From assembly GCF_023159225.1 (NCBI RefSeq), contig NC_063181.1, forward strand, positions 18,998,073 through 19,062,072: a stretch of 64,000 bases of DNA, read 5' to 3'. Position numbers and translations under genes: made by a program. The stretch comes from Perognathus longimembris pacificus. Taxonomy: Eukaryota > Chordata > Mammalia > Rodentia > Heteromyidae. Positions 13,256 through 26,200 of this stretch are shown here, one piece after another; the first letter of the stretch is position 1; every line of letters begins with the position of its first letter. The notes beneath the pieces were generated by a model. That model made no database searches. It was given only the letters and a program-made list of their open reading frames with translations, and had not been told where the DNA came from.

Positions 13256-13837
13256 AATTATTCTTGAAAGAATGCAGGTATGCTTTCTGCAGTTTTGGAT
13301 CTAAGTCTCTTACCATTTCATTCTTTTCAATATTTTACACTCTTCTAGTAATAACTTTGGAGAAATAAACATTTTGTTTTGTTTTTGTGTGCTATTACTG
13401 GGCCTCACACTTAAGGCTTTGTGGCCTTGCCTGTTGTTTTCTTGTTCAAAGTGGAGAACATTACCACCTGCCACACCTCCAGGACCAAAATAAACTCCTT
13501 GTCCAAACTTTACTTTGTTATGAATTACAGAAATAATTGGTGTCACCTCTTTCATCATTCTCACCTCATCTCTCCCAACCCCACAGATACCCCACCTCAT
13601 TCTCCTACTTCCATTTTCACACATATACATTGAATTTATTATTGCATTCTCCATTAGACTCATAAATTGACATGTTGAATTGAAGCTTCTTTGTGCAACT
13701 ATTTAAGAAAAATTTCTTAAGATAGTCAATGATTTTATTTCTGCTCTTAGAACAAAGAGATGTCTAGTACTGGTGAAACACTTGTTTACTACTTGAACAG
13801 TCCACGAAGGAAACAAAATGATTTCTATAATTCAGTT
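13256..13837. other. unassigned non-coding sequence
   Basis: Open frames occur here on both strands (13310-13663 minus, 13421-13633 plus). They have no recognisable domain and I do not call a gene. A CAGGCAAGGCCACAAAGCC stretch near 13430 (minus) is weakly SINE-like. Confidence 0.35.
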
Positions 13838-14072
13838 ATTAAGAAACTTTTTTTTTTTTTTTTTGGCCAGTCCTGGGCCTTGGACTCAGGGCCTGAGCAC
13901 TGTCCCTGGCTTCTTCCCGCTCAAGGCTAGCACTCCGCCACTTGAGCCACAGTGCTGCTTCTGGCCGTTTTCTGTATATGTGGTGCTGGGGAATCGAACC
14001 TAGGGCCTCGTGTATCCGAGGCAGGCACTCTTGCCACTAGGCTATATCCCCAGCCCATTAAGAAACTTTTTT
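13838..14072 (-). repeat. IDL-Geo-type SINE with target duplication
   Basis: A full-length minus-strand copy. The SINE body ends at 14056 (its 5' end) and its A tail is the T-run from about 13851. It is flanked by a direct repeat ATTAAGAAACTTTTTT (13838-13853 and 14057-14072), a classic L1-style target-site duplication. The perfect duplication suggests a fairly recent insertion. Confidence 0.93.
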
Positions 14073-17000
14073 AAAAACACATGAAATTACTATTTAATAT
14101 ACACATACATACAAATACACATCAAAATCACAGAAATAAGGGGTCAATTTATTGCTATGAATCTGTTGAAATTATAGGTGAAGGTGAAATAAACTTGAAT
14201 AATTCAAAAGTAATGAATTTGTTGTTGGTTAAGTTTGGTGATAATAATGAACCAAAAAATTCAGACCCATTTAAGCTTCCATTTTGCGAGGGCTGCCAGA
14301 TACAGTACTTCCTCAAATATTTCTTTCTCTCTCTCTTTTTTTTTAATTTAAACTATCTGAAGATAGTAGCTGTATAAAGGGATTTCAGTTCAGCAAAGAT
14401 TTCTTTCTTGATGAAAGACTATGTCCACCCTCCATTTTCTAATGAAAGCAGTTCACAAACATGTGCCTGTGTCATCTCCAGCACATATTGCTCTCTGGAT
14501 GCCAGTGCAACCTTGTTATCCACCTAGTGGCAGAAGTCACAAGCTGCATTCCAAATGGGTGGGCTATGAGTTTCAGACATTACTATCCCATCCTGCACTG
14601 CTCCCTGCTATAATCTTGGCTGGTGAGTATCACATCTCATGTCCATTGACCTGTCCTTTTCAGCTCTCTTGTAAAAACAAAAAACAACAAACTTTGTCAC
14701 TTTTTCCTCCCATCATTTCTTTACTTTGTGCCCTCTCATATACCAAAATGTTTTGCCTAGTATATTTTAAAATCTCATTGAATCCCTACTGTTACTATCT
14801 GCTAAGATTTCTATTAACAACCTAGATTTGCTGCATAGTGTTCTCCATAGGTAGAAAAAGTAGATAATCATAATTGTTAGAGTAAAATATTCCATCCAAC
14901 TTATATGTGATATTAATTTTTTCTTCTTATACCAAACAGCCACAGCAGTTCATTTACTGTGAATACAGACTTCTCAGAAAGATCATGTACTTTGGATACC
15001 ATAAAGGAATATATTCAGCTACCAAGAGGTAGTTTATATAAAATTTGAAGTCAGATGTACATTTTGTTATTGATTTCAACCAAAGAAAAATAAATGTAAA
15101 TTACTTTAAAATTTATTTGAGGGAATAGAAGTAGCCTGTTTTGGTTTAAAATTTAATTATTTATTTAATTTCTAATATGGTAACATAAAAACTATTCATG
15201 ATAAATGTTATGTTGATAAGTAAGAATATGATATAGTCTAAAGCATTTAGTGAGCTTTTTTATCATTTCCTTTCCTCACTAAATGTTTCATTTTGAATAC
15301 AATATTTTAATAACTATTCACAAAAATCTCTGAATACTACTGAAAATATCCAAGGGCTACAATTTCATTTAATATTAAACCTGTCAGTAATAAAAATATA
15401 GATTTTTAAAAGATTCTTTTTTATTTAAAAGAACTTCATTGAATATTTATTTTTAATATTCCATACTTACAACTATGAATATAGGAATACTGCAGTATAA
15501 ACTCAGGAAGAAAAAGATCTGCATATGCAAGTGGAATTGCATTCCACTAGTTCTTTTAAACTTTTTGCCTATAAACAGTAATGATAGTTATTATGATGAT
15601 AATTATTGTTTTCTGTCTGAATTTTTAATGGATATTGTACTTTACACTGTTGGTAGACTGGTACCATCATGAGAATCAATTTATCCCTATGTCAAGAAAG
15701 TAGACCAAATAATACAATGAGGTTTCAGAACTGTAAATGCATTTTCCCTTTTTTTTTTATTATTGGTTTATCTATCCAAGATATGTGAGTTGTGTTTTTA
15801 CAATGGTAAAAATATCTGCAATTGTTCTCTTTTATCAACATACCTAATAACAGTCTCAATTATTTATTTTCTTTGGTAACCTTACTGATTTCCATTGATC
15901 ACCCCTTATGCATTTGTAATTGGCTTACTGCCTTATTTTCTAACCACTCCTAAAGCATTAGCGAATGATTTCCATGGTCGTATTTTACAATAAGTTGAAT
16001 TAGTGAAAAGACTTTCAGTCTTTTAAAAAGTCATGTATATATTTTAATCCTTAGTGTTGACCACAGTAGGCAGTCAATATTTGAAGAATACAAGTTACAT
16101 ATTCTAAAATCACTGAATAACCTCCCTATAGATTTTTATACATCAGAACTGCTTAAAACTCTGGTCAGAACTAAACTCAGTCGTTGTGTCACAAAGAGTT
16201 CTACAGTTTTCTTTGAAAGTCTGTATTAATGAACCAGGACTCTGTCTTATGTCACAGCTGGGCACTGAGCTTTCCTCCTTTATGTTGCAGCACTGCTAAT
16301 TCCCTGAGTAGCTTCCTAGGAAAGGTTATTCTTTTAAGTCTGGCGCTGTGCTGTAAACAGACTCCTGTTTATTCCAGCTAATGAGAAACAGGCTGTCTGG
16401 AAATGAGTCTCTGAGGAAAATGCTGAGCAAATCTTTAGAAAAGAAAGCTCTCCAGATTGACTGAAAGGATAACATTTGGTAACATGGGGTAAGAAAAAGT
16501 ACAATATCAAACGCAAAAGAAGTCAACTTAGATATGAAAATGCTGGGATGGATCAACTTGGGCTTTGGAAAGCACAAGTTAAGAAGTTGACATTGTCACA
16601 CATATTCTGCTGTTCCCTCTTTCCTCTTCCCCCTCAAGTCTTATTCCCCCCTCTGCCATTTCCCTCTTCAATTTTGCTGCACATCCTTTTCTGGTCTTAT
16701 CTCTTCTTGGATCAGCCAGGCTGTCTTTCCCTTTGTGTCTTCTGCTACAAAGTGTCTGACAGTTTATGGTCTTTTCATCTGAGGACTCTTCCTGTAGACA
16801 GTTTCAAATAGCTTCTGTAGTTGCTTTCTGACTTTTAATTCAAAAGCCACTAACTTTTATATGATAGATTTTACTATCGAAAAGTTGCCTAAGAGGACAC
16901 CTTCCAGAGCATTGGTTTTTGTCCCTGGAGAAAATGTTTTTGTTTTTGTTTTAGTTCCCAAAGTACAAAGAATTTCCCACAGTCATTTAAAATGAATGTC

Positions 17001-19195
17001 TGGCAAATGAACTGGGGACTAGGTATGCTTGGTTTTTTTTTTGTTTTTGTTTTTGTTTTGGTTTCTTGTCACATTTAAAAGACCTTGATTCTTCCTTCTG
17101 TATGTCCATCAGCTCTATGAAAAACTCACAAACTACATATTGGTCACTGGCTTATTTTGGAATGTAATTAGAAACCAGAAACTCTCATTTAAAATAGGCC
17201 CCTCAATACTGTAAATTTTTCTCCACTGCCCAATTTCCAACTCTACTAACAAGGCTTTCCTGATGTTACCAAAAATTAGTGTTATCAGACACGACTGGGC
17301 ATGTTCAAGGTGGTAAGGCCACACAGAAGATTGGCATTGTTAGATCCCTCTCATTAATCAAATAATAATCCTCAGAAATTCCTATTGCTATGATAAAAGC
17401 AAAGTTTTCTTTACCTCCTTATAGATTGTAGCCCCATTTTCACATCCACTATGTTTTTACTACATCTTAATGTCTGTAGTGGTTTCAACAATGTGTATAT
17501 AATGTATAAGCATCCACACTATTTACTGGTGCATCAGCTGTATAAGGTAGACATTCTAGTTAGCGCTGTGTTGTATATAAAGCAATTGAGCTTCACAAAT
17601 GTTCACTATTTCAGATCGTAAGGATAATGGAGTGTTATTCATAATTCCATATCAGAACCACTATGTATGCAATGTCTGTAGAACCACAACAGTAAGTGTA
17701 AGCCTGTGAGGGTGAGGACTTAATCCGTTGTGACAGATGACCTTATATGAATAGCAACACAAGCACAGCACATTAATAGCCCTTAGGTTTTATTTTCTAG
17801 GAGACTTAACTCATCTTAATTTTTTTTTATTTTCCTTATTTCATGACTAGGGCAGAATGTCTACTTTCTTGGTCTCATGTAAATGAGATGACCTCCCACC
17901 AAGAAATACAATTGGTCTCCTATGTCCAGAATAGCAGATCTCAACTTTCAATTACCTGTTCATGAGGCAACTCAAGGATTCAGGAAAGATGACTCTGAAA
18001 GATGATTCTAAGTCCCTTAGCTCAAGTTCTTTCCTTCTTCTTTATTAAATTGTATTCTACCGATACAGAAATTATATTTTGAAGGACATTGTATACAACT
18101 AATCTCATATGAGTTGGCTTATATTACCCTGATGCTTAAAATAAATTTTTAAGAAAAATCATGTAGAACCCTCCAACTAAAAGCTGAAGAGACAGACTTA
18201 AGAGGTGAGTACGTTGTCCTGTATGTGTTAGACACTTAGTGACAGAAGTAGCCTAGTAACAAAATACTTCAGATTCAAAGCTCATTGCTTTTTCTACTCT
18301 ACCATATTTTAAAACGACATTAGCCAATTATATTAATTTGTTCTGCACAGTGGAGTTGCAGAGAATATAGATTTAATTTATTTAAATTAAATTGAGTGAA
18401 GAAGGCCAAGTTAGATATCACTGAAATTAAACATAGACTATTGTGTCAAACATCTTACTCAACAAGAATAGACTTCAAGCAATGGGGTTAATCGATCTTA
18501 AAAAAATAATTTGGATTTAGAGAATCGTTTGATTTATTTTTAAAAGGCTTAAGCACTGATAAAGAAGTCAAATGTTTTGTTCAACCTTAAGCCAATGATA
18601 GAAAAATTGAGGGCTAAGGAGACACATGAAGGAAAATATTATATTTTGATACATAAATATGTCTGCTTTTTGTTCAATCTTTGCAAATCTTTCTTGAAAA
18701 ATTAAGAATTAGGCCTTCTGCTTCTGTGTCTATTTTTAGTGGGATTGCTTCAATAGCCTATTATTTCTTTTTTAGTATTGAATCATCTCCTATTGAATCA
18801 AAATAACTTAAGTGATCAAGTATTCCTTCTGAAAATATAAAGATAAGATACTGCTTCCACGTGAGTTATTATAGCCTGAATATCCTACATATGATGTTAC
18901 AATTACTTTTTCCATCTTCTCTACAATAAGAAATGATTTTTTTTTTGTACTGATATAGTTCTTGTCATTGGAGACTGACTGTTCATGTCTGGTGTTTATC
19001 CGATCTACAGTCTGTTGTTTCTATCTTTGATATCTGTTGATATCTAGGTTTTTAATATTTTTACTGAGAAAACAAATTAATAAGCAGAGGGAAAGTAATT
19101 TTATGAATTTATATGTACCTGAAGAATAAGTATTAACCTATATGGAGTTGTACTAATAAGAAGCTATGTCTTCCTCTTCCAGGTTTGTCATACCA
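14073..19195. other. 5.1 kb AT-rich non-coding stretch
   Basis: I see no gene and no repeat family I can name with confidence. Open frames such as 14421-14825 (plus, 134 codons) and 16476-16811 (plus) have no domain and no codon bias that I can recognise. Small T-rich tracts are at 15749-15758 and 17032-17055. The phrase ACAGTAGGCAGTCAATATT near 16067 resembles the tail of a MIR element but is too short to call. Confidence 0.45.
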
Positions 19196-19199
19196 TTTC

Positions 19200-19400
19200 T
19201 GTAGATTAGCGTCCCCTAAATATTCAGATGCTAAAAGGTTGGTGGTCATCCTTAGTGGGAGGAGGTGAAACCCTTAAGAGGTAAGGCTCGGGAGAAGGCC
19301 TATCACTGGGGAGATGGGTTTTGAATGACACATTGAGACCCTAGTACCTCATTTTCTCTTTCATTCTTACACACTCTCCTATGTATTCTCCAACCCTTCA
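19200..19400 (+). mobile_element. ERVL-MaLR-type LTR remnant
   Basis: Partial LTR in plus orientation. The order GTCCCCTAAATATTC, GCTAAAAGGTTGGTGGT, GGGAGGAGGTGAAACCCTTA, AGAGGTAAGGCTCGGGAG follows the 5' part of MaLR-family LTRs (MLT/MST/ORR1 type). It is diverged, and the 3' half with the polyadenylation region is not recognisable. Non-coding. Confidence 0.5.
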
Positions 19401-19809
19401 AATTTGCTCTTTTATTTAAGATACAATTATTAAAGGAGCACTAAAATATATTTATCAAATCTATTTTGAAAATGTTTTACTATATCCTCATCTATTTAAC
19501 CTTTTTCAGGGATCCAATTTTATATGTCAAGGCTAACCTGAAAAGAAAAGAAGTTTTAGTATGACATATTGCTTTATCTAAGTAGTTCTTTATATTTTTA
19601 CCTTTAACGAGAAAAAGAGAAAAAGTAACTTGTCATTTTTGTTTTGTATATTTTCACATTTTTTTCTTATTATACAACAGGTATTTTGAGGGTTCTGTAC
19701 CAGAGTTTCAGTCAACTACAGGTATTTTTCTTTTCATAATGCTATCAAGATATTTAAAGACATTCATTGATTCTATGCCATTACGATCATGTTAGACATA
19801 TTGAACAAT

Positions 19810-20376
19810 ATCTTTCAGGTTGTTTTGTATATTGGAAGAGGAGCTAAAATACCCCAATAGCTGCACATAAGATGATGCCAAGTGAAATGAATTCCACGTT
19901 CTGGAGACAAGAGTTACACCACTGTTGTAGCTATTATCATCATCACATGTGAAACCGTACCTTTTGTATTTTTTATTATTTTTTTCTTGTCTGTTTGTTT
20001 GTTTGATTGTTTTGTTTAGTTTTGTTTCTCTTATATTCCCTTCCTATGGTTATAACCCCACTATCACTGTCTCTCATCCGAATACCCTGGATACTGTTTA
20101 TATGAGTGTTAGAACTGGGAAAGGGAAAGAGAATACCAAAATTGAGAGACAAAGGACAAAAACACAAACCATTCCAAAAGCAATACCTACAAAACCATTT
20201 GGTTTAAATCAACTGTACAACTTGGGAAGAGAAGGTAAGGGGGAGATGGGAGGGGGGAAAATTGAGGGAGGAAGTAACAAGTTGAACAAGAAGTGTACTC
20301 ACTCTGCCTTACATATGCATCTGTAACCCTTCTGTACCACACTTGGACAATAAAGAAAAAAAGTTTAATTAAAAAA
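19810..20376 (+). mobile_element. L1 3'-end retroposon fragment
   Basis: A plus-strand fragment with a 'GATGCCAAGTGAAATGA' landmark at 19.87 kb. A purine-rich tract follows (AGATGGGAGGGGGGAAAAT). Then comes a 3' tail reading GAAGTGTACTCACT, GCATCTGTAACCCTTCTGTA, GACAATAAAGAAAAA. The same tail occurs at 31.1-31.5 kb (plus) and 23.5 kb (minus), and is related to the 3'UTR of the full-length L1 at 56.16 kb. AATAAA just before the A tail is a polyadenylation signal. The plus-strand frame at 19949-20326 lies in this 3'UTR-like sequence and is not a gene. Confidence 0.6.
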
Positions 20377-21849
20377 AGCAAATTAACCTAAAAGCCATAT
20401 GGATATTATTATGTTATGAGAGAATATTTCTAGCAATTAGTAATCAAAGAGATCTTTCTGCCAAATAAAGATATTATACTTAATTCCATAGATAGTATTT
20501 TTAAAAGTTTAAATCATCATTGTAAGTAGAGAATTATTTGTTTTAATATTAAGCCTATCATGGTCTATTTCATGGCAAATATATTATGATTTCCAAGCCA
20601 ATTAGATAAGTATGTTATAATTATGACAAAATAAATCGATTGAAATCTACAGCACTGATTTCGAATTCAGAAATTCTCTCAATTAGATAAAAATTAGTTT
20701 TAGCTTAGTTTGCATAGTTTCCACTTGCAAATTTCCACCAACAATGGAAAATATGATTAACACGTTTGAAATCATTTATAATACACTATGACTCTACATT
20801 CCTGAATGCTGATAACAACAATATTACATTCTTATGAGCTTTATTTCTTGACTGATCAAAAGTTTTCAGGAAAGATCTAGATATGGTCAATTAAACAGTT
20901 ATTGTATCAATTTAGCAAGGCAACAGAAATGTGTTTATTACATCTTTAACTTGAAATCTTGTTAGAATAGATAACCTGTAATATATTTCTCAAATTGATG
21001 GCAACAAAAAGGTAAAAATTTTAGTGATGCTTTTTAAGATTTCACTGTCTTAGAATTTAGGGCATGAATGGAACCCAGAGTTGCATTAAAAATAGTAACA
21101 ATATTATCATTTATTTTTCAGTTTAAAGCATTCCATTTTAATTACTCCATGCTTGTTTGTGGTATAACCATTGGAAGTTCACCTAAGGGTAGATTGGTAA
21201 GTGTAGAAAATTCTGGCTTATTGCAACACACAGGGACTATATTTGGCCTTCCAATAAAAGATTACTTGGTCCAAAAGTTTTAGCACACAGCATCTGGTAT
21301 TCAGGATAACATCATGTTTTTCTCAAAACCCAAGTCAAAGTTCTGGCAGAGTAGCATCCCAGAGTATTTAAGTATTTTGCCAGCTTTTTTTTCCCCTCTT
21401 TTGCCCAGGAAAAACTACATTGTCATCATGCCAGTGGTATCTATCTATTTAATATCTGCTAATAGCCTACATACTCCTGTAGGCTTAAAAAAAAAGATGT
21501 CTTTGTCAGGAGGGAATGGATGGGAACATAAATCATAATTAATTAACAGCTCAAAAGGATTACCATGAAAACAATAGTTTTCAAATCTAATCTAGCTTCA
21601 AACTGCCAATCTCAAAGCAATCGCTCCATAGCCACTTGACTTATTTAGAAATTTGATAAACGAAGAAAGCATATAAGCTTTCCTTTCATTTTACATAAAT
21701 TAACTTCAAAAATATAAAAAAGACTTTCCCCATGATTTTGTGATTGGTGATCACTTTGAAAGTATTAAAACATAATTATTCACATAGACTTTTATTTTTA
21801 ATTCTCCTTCGAGAACTCAATTCTGTAGTTTTTCTTACTAAGTGCATTT
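20377..21849. other. AT-rich non-coding stretch
   Basis: No gene or named repeat is recognised. Confidence 0.45.
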
Positions 21850-22089
21850 CCTAAAATTCTTTTTTTTTTTTTTTTTTTTTTTTTGGCTAGTCCTGGGGCT
21901 TGGACTCTGGGCCTGAGCACTGTCCCTGGCTTCTTTTTGCTCAAGGCTAGCACTCTGCCACTTGAGCCACAGCGCCACTTCTGGCCATTTTCTGTATATG
22001 TGGTGCTGGGGAATCGAACCCAGGGCCTCATGTATATGAGGCAGGCACTCTTGCCACTAGGCCATATCCCCAGCCCCCCTAAAATTCTT
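21850..22089 (-). repeat. IDL-Geo-type SINE with target duplication
   Basis: A full-length minus-strand copy with a long A tail (T-run from 21862). The body ends at 22077 in CCCCAGCCCC. The direct repeat CCTAAAATTCTT flanks it (21850-21861 and 22078-22089). Box B (GGGTTCGATTCCCC on the minus strand) is intact. It looks like one of the younger SINE insertions here. Confidence 0.93.
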
Positions 22090-22524
22090 AAGACAAACAA
22101 AAGCAACAAAAACTCTGAATCAAGACAGGTTTATGTTTGGAATCTGTTTATTAAACTTTTATTACTCATTGTAAAAATCCAAGTTACCCCTCTGAAAATA
22201 TATTGATGAAGGTACATTATATCTTATGCTTAGTTCTTAAATGTCAAGCCTTTTATAAATTGGCACAAAAACATGATATGATCAATAGATTGCAAAACTA
22301 CTCAAACTTATCTGAAGCCATTTATAGACAATATATTCTTTTCTGTTGCAGAAGTATACGTGCTTAGTACACAAGGTGACCTCAGAACATAACATCCAAG
22401 CTCTGGGACATGTTTCATCTCAATGATTTTGTATATACAATATGGGCCTACAGCAACAACTATGAGGGTTGATTTATTGATCCAGAAAATAATGAAGATT
22501 AATACTCACCATCAAGTAGATTGG

Positions 22525-22745
22525 GGGGAGGGGGTCGGACATGGGGCTTGAACTGTGGGCCTGGGCAAAGTCCCTGAGCTCTTCAGCTCAAGGTTAACGC
22601 TCTACCACTTGAGCCACAGCACCACTTCTGGTTTTCTGCTGGTTAATTGGGGATAAGAGTCTTATGGACTTTCCTCCCTGGGCTGGCTTTGAACAAGATC
22701 CTCAGAACTCAGCCTCCTGAGTAGCTAGGACTAGATGCATTAGCT
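22525..22745 (-). repeat. composite SINE, 7SL/B1-like left + Geo-like right
   Basis: The minus strand reads TAGCTACTCAGGAGGCTGAG, then CAAAGCCAGCCCAGGGAGG, TTAACCAGCAGAAAACC, AGAAGTGGTGCTGTGGCTCA and finally a Geo-type 3' part. It is a complete composite copy. The usual A tail has been replaced or mutated to a C-rich run (GGGGGGAGGGGG on plus). Confidence 0.8.
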
Positions 22746-22809
22746 CAAGTAGATTTTTGACTAATGTAGTTTCTTTCCCCTCTTTCTTCCTAGAGAAATG
22801 TTCTCTGAA

Positions 22810-23045
22810 AAGTTATATATTATATGTCAATTATATCTGGTATAATTATATATCAAATATATTATTTATTACATATCAAATACATTATATATTTGATTAC
22901 ATATCAAATATATATTAATCATATCTGAAATAGTTGATATAATTATATATAATTGATATGTAATATCAATATGCAATAACAACTATATATGGCATAACTA
23001 TATACCTATATAATTATCTCTTATATATAAATCATGTAATATAAT
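22810..23045. repeat. AT-rich palindromic block
   Basis: Over 200 bp of nearly pure A+T with recurring ACATATCAAATA and ATAATTATATAT motifs. A perfect hairpin with an 11-bp stem and 5-nt loop lies at 22887-22913 (arms ATATATTTGAT and ATCAAATATAT). Confidence 0.75.
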
Positions 23046-23149
23046 TTATTTTCCTCCTGATCCCCTAAAGAAATGTGCAATGATGCCATTAAAATAATTC
23101 CAGTTAAGATCTCTGCTAGGATAATAAATAAATGTAAACATTTATTTTT

Positions 23150-23350
23150 CTTTTCAGTAATACTGATGATTGGACTCAGGTTCTTGAATACAAGTTTTCC
23201 ACTGCTTGACTTAAACCCCTAGTGCTTTGGCTTTCAGTTTATTTCTCAGATAGGGCTGTATATTTTACCCAGGTCAGCCTTGAACCACAACCCTCTTAAC
23301 TCCACCACTAAGCAACTGAAATTATAGGTATGCACCACCACCCACAGCCA
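23150..23350 (-). repeat. composite SINE, ID-like + 7SL-like
   Basis: The minus strand contains GGTGGTGCATACCTATAATT, then CAGTTGCTTAGTGGTGGAGT and CAAGGCTGACCTGGGTAAAA (7SL/B1-like), and then a tRNA-like part. It is old and diverged, and the order of parts differs from the IDL-Geo copies. Confidence 0.6.
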
Positions 23351-23489
23351 ATATTACAATTCAAATATTTTATTATCGTTTAGTAGTTATACAAAGGAGT
23401 TGCCATTCAACAAGGCAGTTTAGGAATAAAATGTTTCTCGATCAGTGTCGCCCCTTTCAACATTCTCACCCATCTCTCATATACTTCCT

Positions 23490-24090
23490 TCCTTCCCTTT
23501 CTTTCTTTTTCCTGTTTTTAAAAATTTAATGTCAAAGTAATGTACAGATGGGTTACTGTTATATACATAAGGCAGTGAGTACATTTCTTATCAAACTTGT
23601 CACCCCTCATGTGATTTTCTCCAACCTTCCCCCTACCCCAGTTCCCTCTCTATCCTCCCCAAGTGGTACAGTTGGTTAACAGCACATTGTCATGTGAGTA
23701 TTGCTGTTGCATTATAATTGTAATCCTTTGGGTAATGCCCAAGAGTAGAATGGCTGGATCATAGGGTAGTTCTATCAACAATTGCATTAAAAATAAATTA
23801 CTGAGCTAAAGAGAGACTTCTCAGAATAAGAAGAAAAAGGGCCAACAAATACAAGTAGAAGTGTTCCATATCACTGGCCATAAAGGAAATGCAAATTGAA
23901 ACAATGCTGAGATTCCCCCTCACACTTGAGAATGGCCATCATCAAGAATATGAACAATAGCAGATGGTGGCATGGATGTAGGAAAAGGAATCTCTAGTAC
24001 ATTCTTTGTGGGAATGAAAACATGTTCAACCACTCTGGAAAACTGTGGAGGTTCCTCAAAACACTAAACATATATCTACCCGATATTATA
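23490..24090 (-). mobile_element. L1 3' end with inverted 5' part
   Basis: Two L1 segments meet near 23780 in opposite orientation. 23490-23780 reads as L1 on the minus strand: the end of ORF2 (CTATGATCCAGCCATTCTAC) followed by the 3'UTR tail. 23790-24090 reads as L1 on the plus strand: the stretch just upstream in the element (GGCCATAAAGGAAATGCAAA to GAGGTTCCTCAAAACACTAA to ATCTACCCGAT). The two parts are adjacent in an intact L1, so this is one insertion with a 5' inversion, the outcome usually explained by twin priming. Confidence 0.7.
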
Positions 24091-24311
24091 TATAAATTTT
24101 AAAAGGCTATAATATTAATGGTTGCTTTATTCCAATAGCATGTTAAATGATTTGCAGTTTATTGTGTCTAGCATATTTGAGTATTATTGCATCCAAGCAG
24201 TTCTAGAAATAACTTCAATGTGCCCCCAACCCAAAGGCAACCGTAAAAACTTTATAAGATGTTAGGTGCTAGGCCAGGAACAAGACTTTTTGAGACAGTA
24301 TTTCAACCAAC

Positions 24312-24520
24312 AGCTGAGCACAATGGTACATGCCTATTGTCCTAGCTACAGTAAGAAATGTAAAAATAGCTGGCCCTCCTGGCAAGCCTGGGCAAAACCA
24401 AAAACCCTATCTACAAACTAACCAGAAATAAAAAGGATGGGAGGCATGCCACAAGCTGAAGAGTACTAACAATTACAAAATCATGAGTTCAAACCCTAGT
24501 ACACCACCTCACCCCCAATA
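24312..24520 (+). repeat. composite SINE, 7SL-like + tRNA-like
   Basis: Plus strand: GCTGAGCACAATGGTACATG, CCTATTGTCCTAGCTACAG, GCAAGCCTGGGCAAAACC and then a tRNA-like right part with a B box (GAGTTCAAACCCTAGTAC). It is diverged. Confidence 0.65.
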
Positions 24521-25689
24521 TATAAGAAAACTGAGGAAATGATTTAGCAGGAAAGCCTACATATTTCAACTGCTTGTGAAAACAAAGAGAATGGACTAAA
24601 GGGACAATATTCAGAATGTACCTAAGCCCAGGTCAGTTAACAAACTATTTAATGTGATACTAAAAGTGAAAAACCTTGGCGATTAAGTTAGTCTTGTTTA
24701 TAAACTGAAATCCATCACTTTGCTATTAAATGTATGATTTTATAGCATCCTCTGACTATTGAGTTTTCCTTAGTTTACAAATCTGTTCACTAAGTACTAA
24801 TCAATTGTGCAAAGATGCCTATAAAGTTCCAAAGGCAGACACTGTGGTGTGGTTTCTTTATCAAGCCAAAGAGAGTTGGTCATATACTAGTTAAAATAAG
24901 CTTTGAAGTCTTACTTAATATTATAAATACACACACAAAAGACCAACAGCTATTGAATGGTATTAATAATTTGACCAGTCGTTAGTGCTATGTAAGTGAG
25001 AGATTCATTTCGTTCTATTCCAGACATTCTTGAACACTTTCCTTGGGTCATTGAACATAGTTAATGTATTCATTTAAAAGCATAGCAATGGTACTCCTTT
25101 TCAAGGTCTCAGTGTAGATTTTAATGAAGAGTAAAATAGAGAAGGCTATAGATCTGAGCTCAAGCAGGAGATAATAGAATGCAGTTGAATACATTAAAGC
25201 ATCAGCTCCAAGGCTTCAAAACCCTGGAGTTAAATGATGTTATAACACTTCATTCTACTTGAGCTCAGTTAGAAATATCTCATTATAAAAGTGAGTGAGT
25301 TTAGTATTCTTGATAAATGACATATTATCTCTCATTTCCGAACCTCCTCTTTTCCTTAGAGCAAAACCATGAAAATACAAGAGGTATAAGACAAGGTTTC
25401 TTATAACAGAATCTTGCTTTCAGTGATTGGGGACAAAAGTAAGACAGGCCCAGAGCTAGGAATAGGGTAGATTCCCAGCATATAACCACTACTTTTATTC
25501 AGATACATTCCTTTCTCTCTGATTCTTATAATGCCTTAAGTATAATATCAGATCTCTTATATCTTACATATTTGGATTTGGTAATGAATCTTAGCATATA
25601 TTAGTTGAACACTGCTTTCAAAATAAGGGCTATTTAAAAGCAATAAATTAAAATTTAAAACTTTCATTGTTGTTTTATAAAACTATTAC
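24521..25689. other. AT-rich non-coding stretch
   Basis: No gene or named repeat is recognised. Confidence 0.45.
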
Positions 25690-26200
25690 AAAGTTGTAGA
25701 TCTCAATTTGATTTTTTTTCAGATTCCTGTATCCTTGTTGATATGTATCCTTTTTCATGCCATCCACTAACTTTCTTCTTTCATTTAGCTGTTTGTTTGT
25801 GTCTTCTTTAAGCTCATTTTTTTGTTTATTTATATTGAGTTGAATTTAACTTTTTAAATTTATCCTCCCTTTTAGTTTACTTAGTGGCTTGTTTGGCTTC
25901 CCTATGATTTTATTAATGTGCTTATATATTTATGTTTTAAAATATCCTATTTATTATCATCCTTTTGTGCTCAATATTATTTCTTCCCCCTCATCATTCA
26001 GATCCTTTGTTGTGTAGCAATTGACTTTTGGAGGTATCATAGTGTCCTTTTTTTCTTTTCATATTTCGTGTGTTCCTATAATTATATTTGTTCATCTGAA
26101 TTTGGTCTGTGGTTTGGGGTTTTAGTCTTCTTATGTCTTTCTGCTGAGTTATTCCCTATGTTCTGGCTGGACTAAGTATTGTCTGGCTTTTTATGTCATT
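25690..26200 (-). mobile_element. possible decayed L1 ORF1 / 5' region
   Basis: The plus strand is T-rich, with a texture like the complement of a lysine- and glutamate-rich coiled coil (TCTTTAAGCTCATTTTTTTG). This is what an old L1 ORF1 on the minus strand looks like. No frame remains and no unique landmark fixes the call. Confidence 0.3.
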
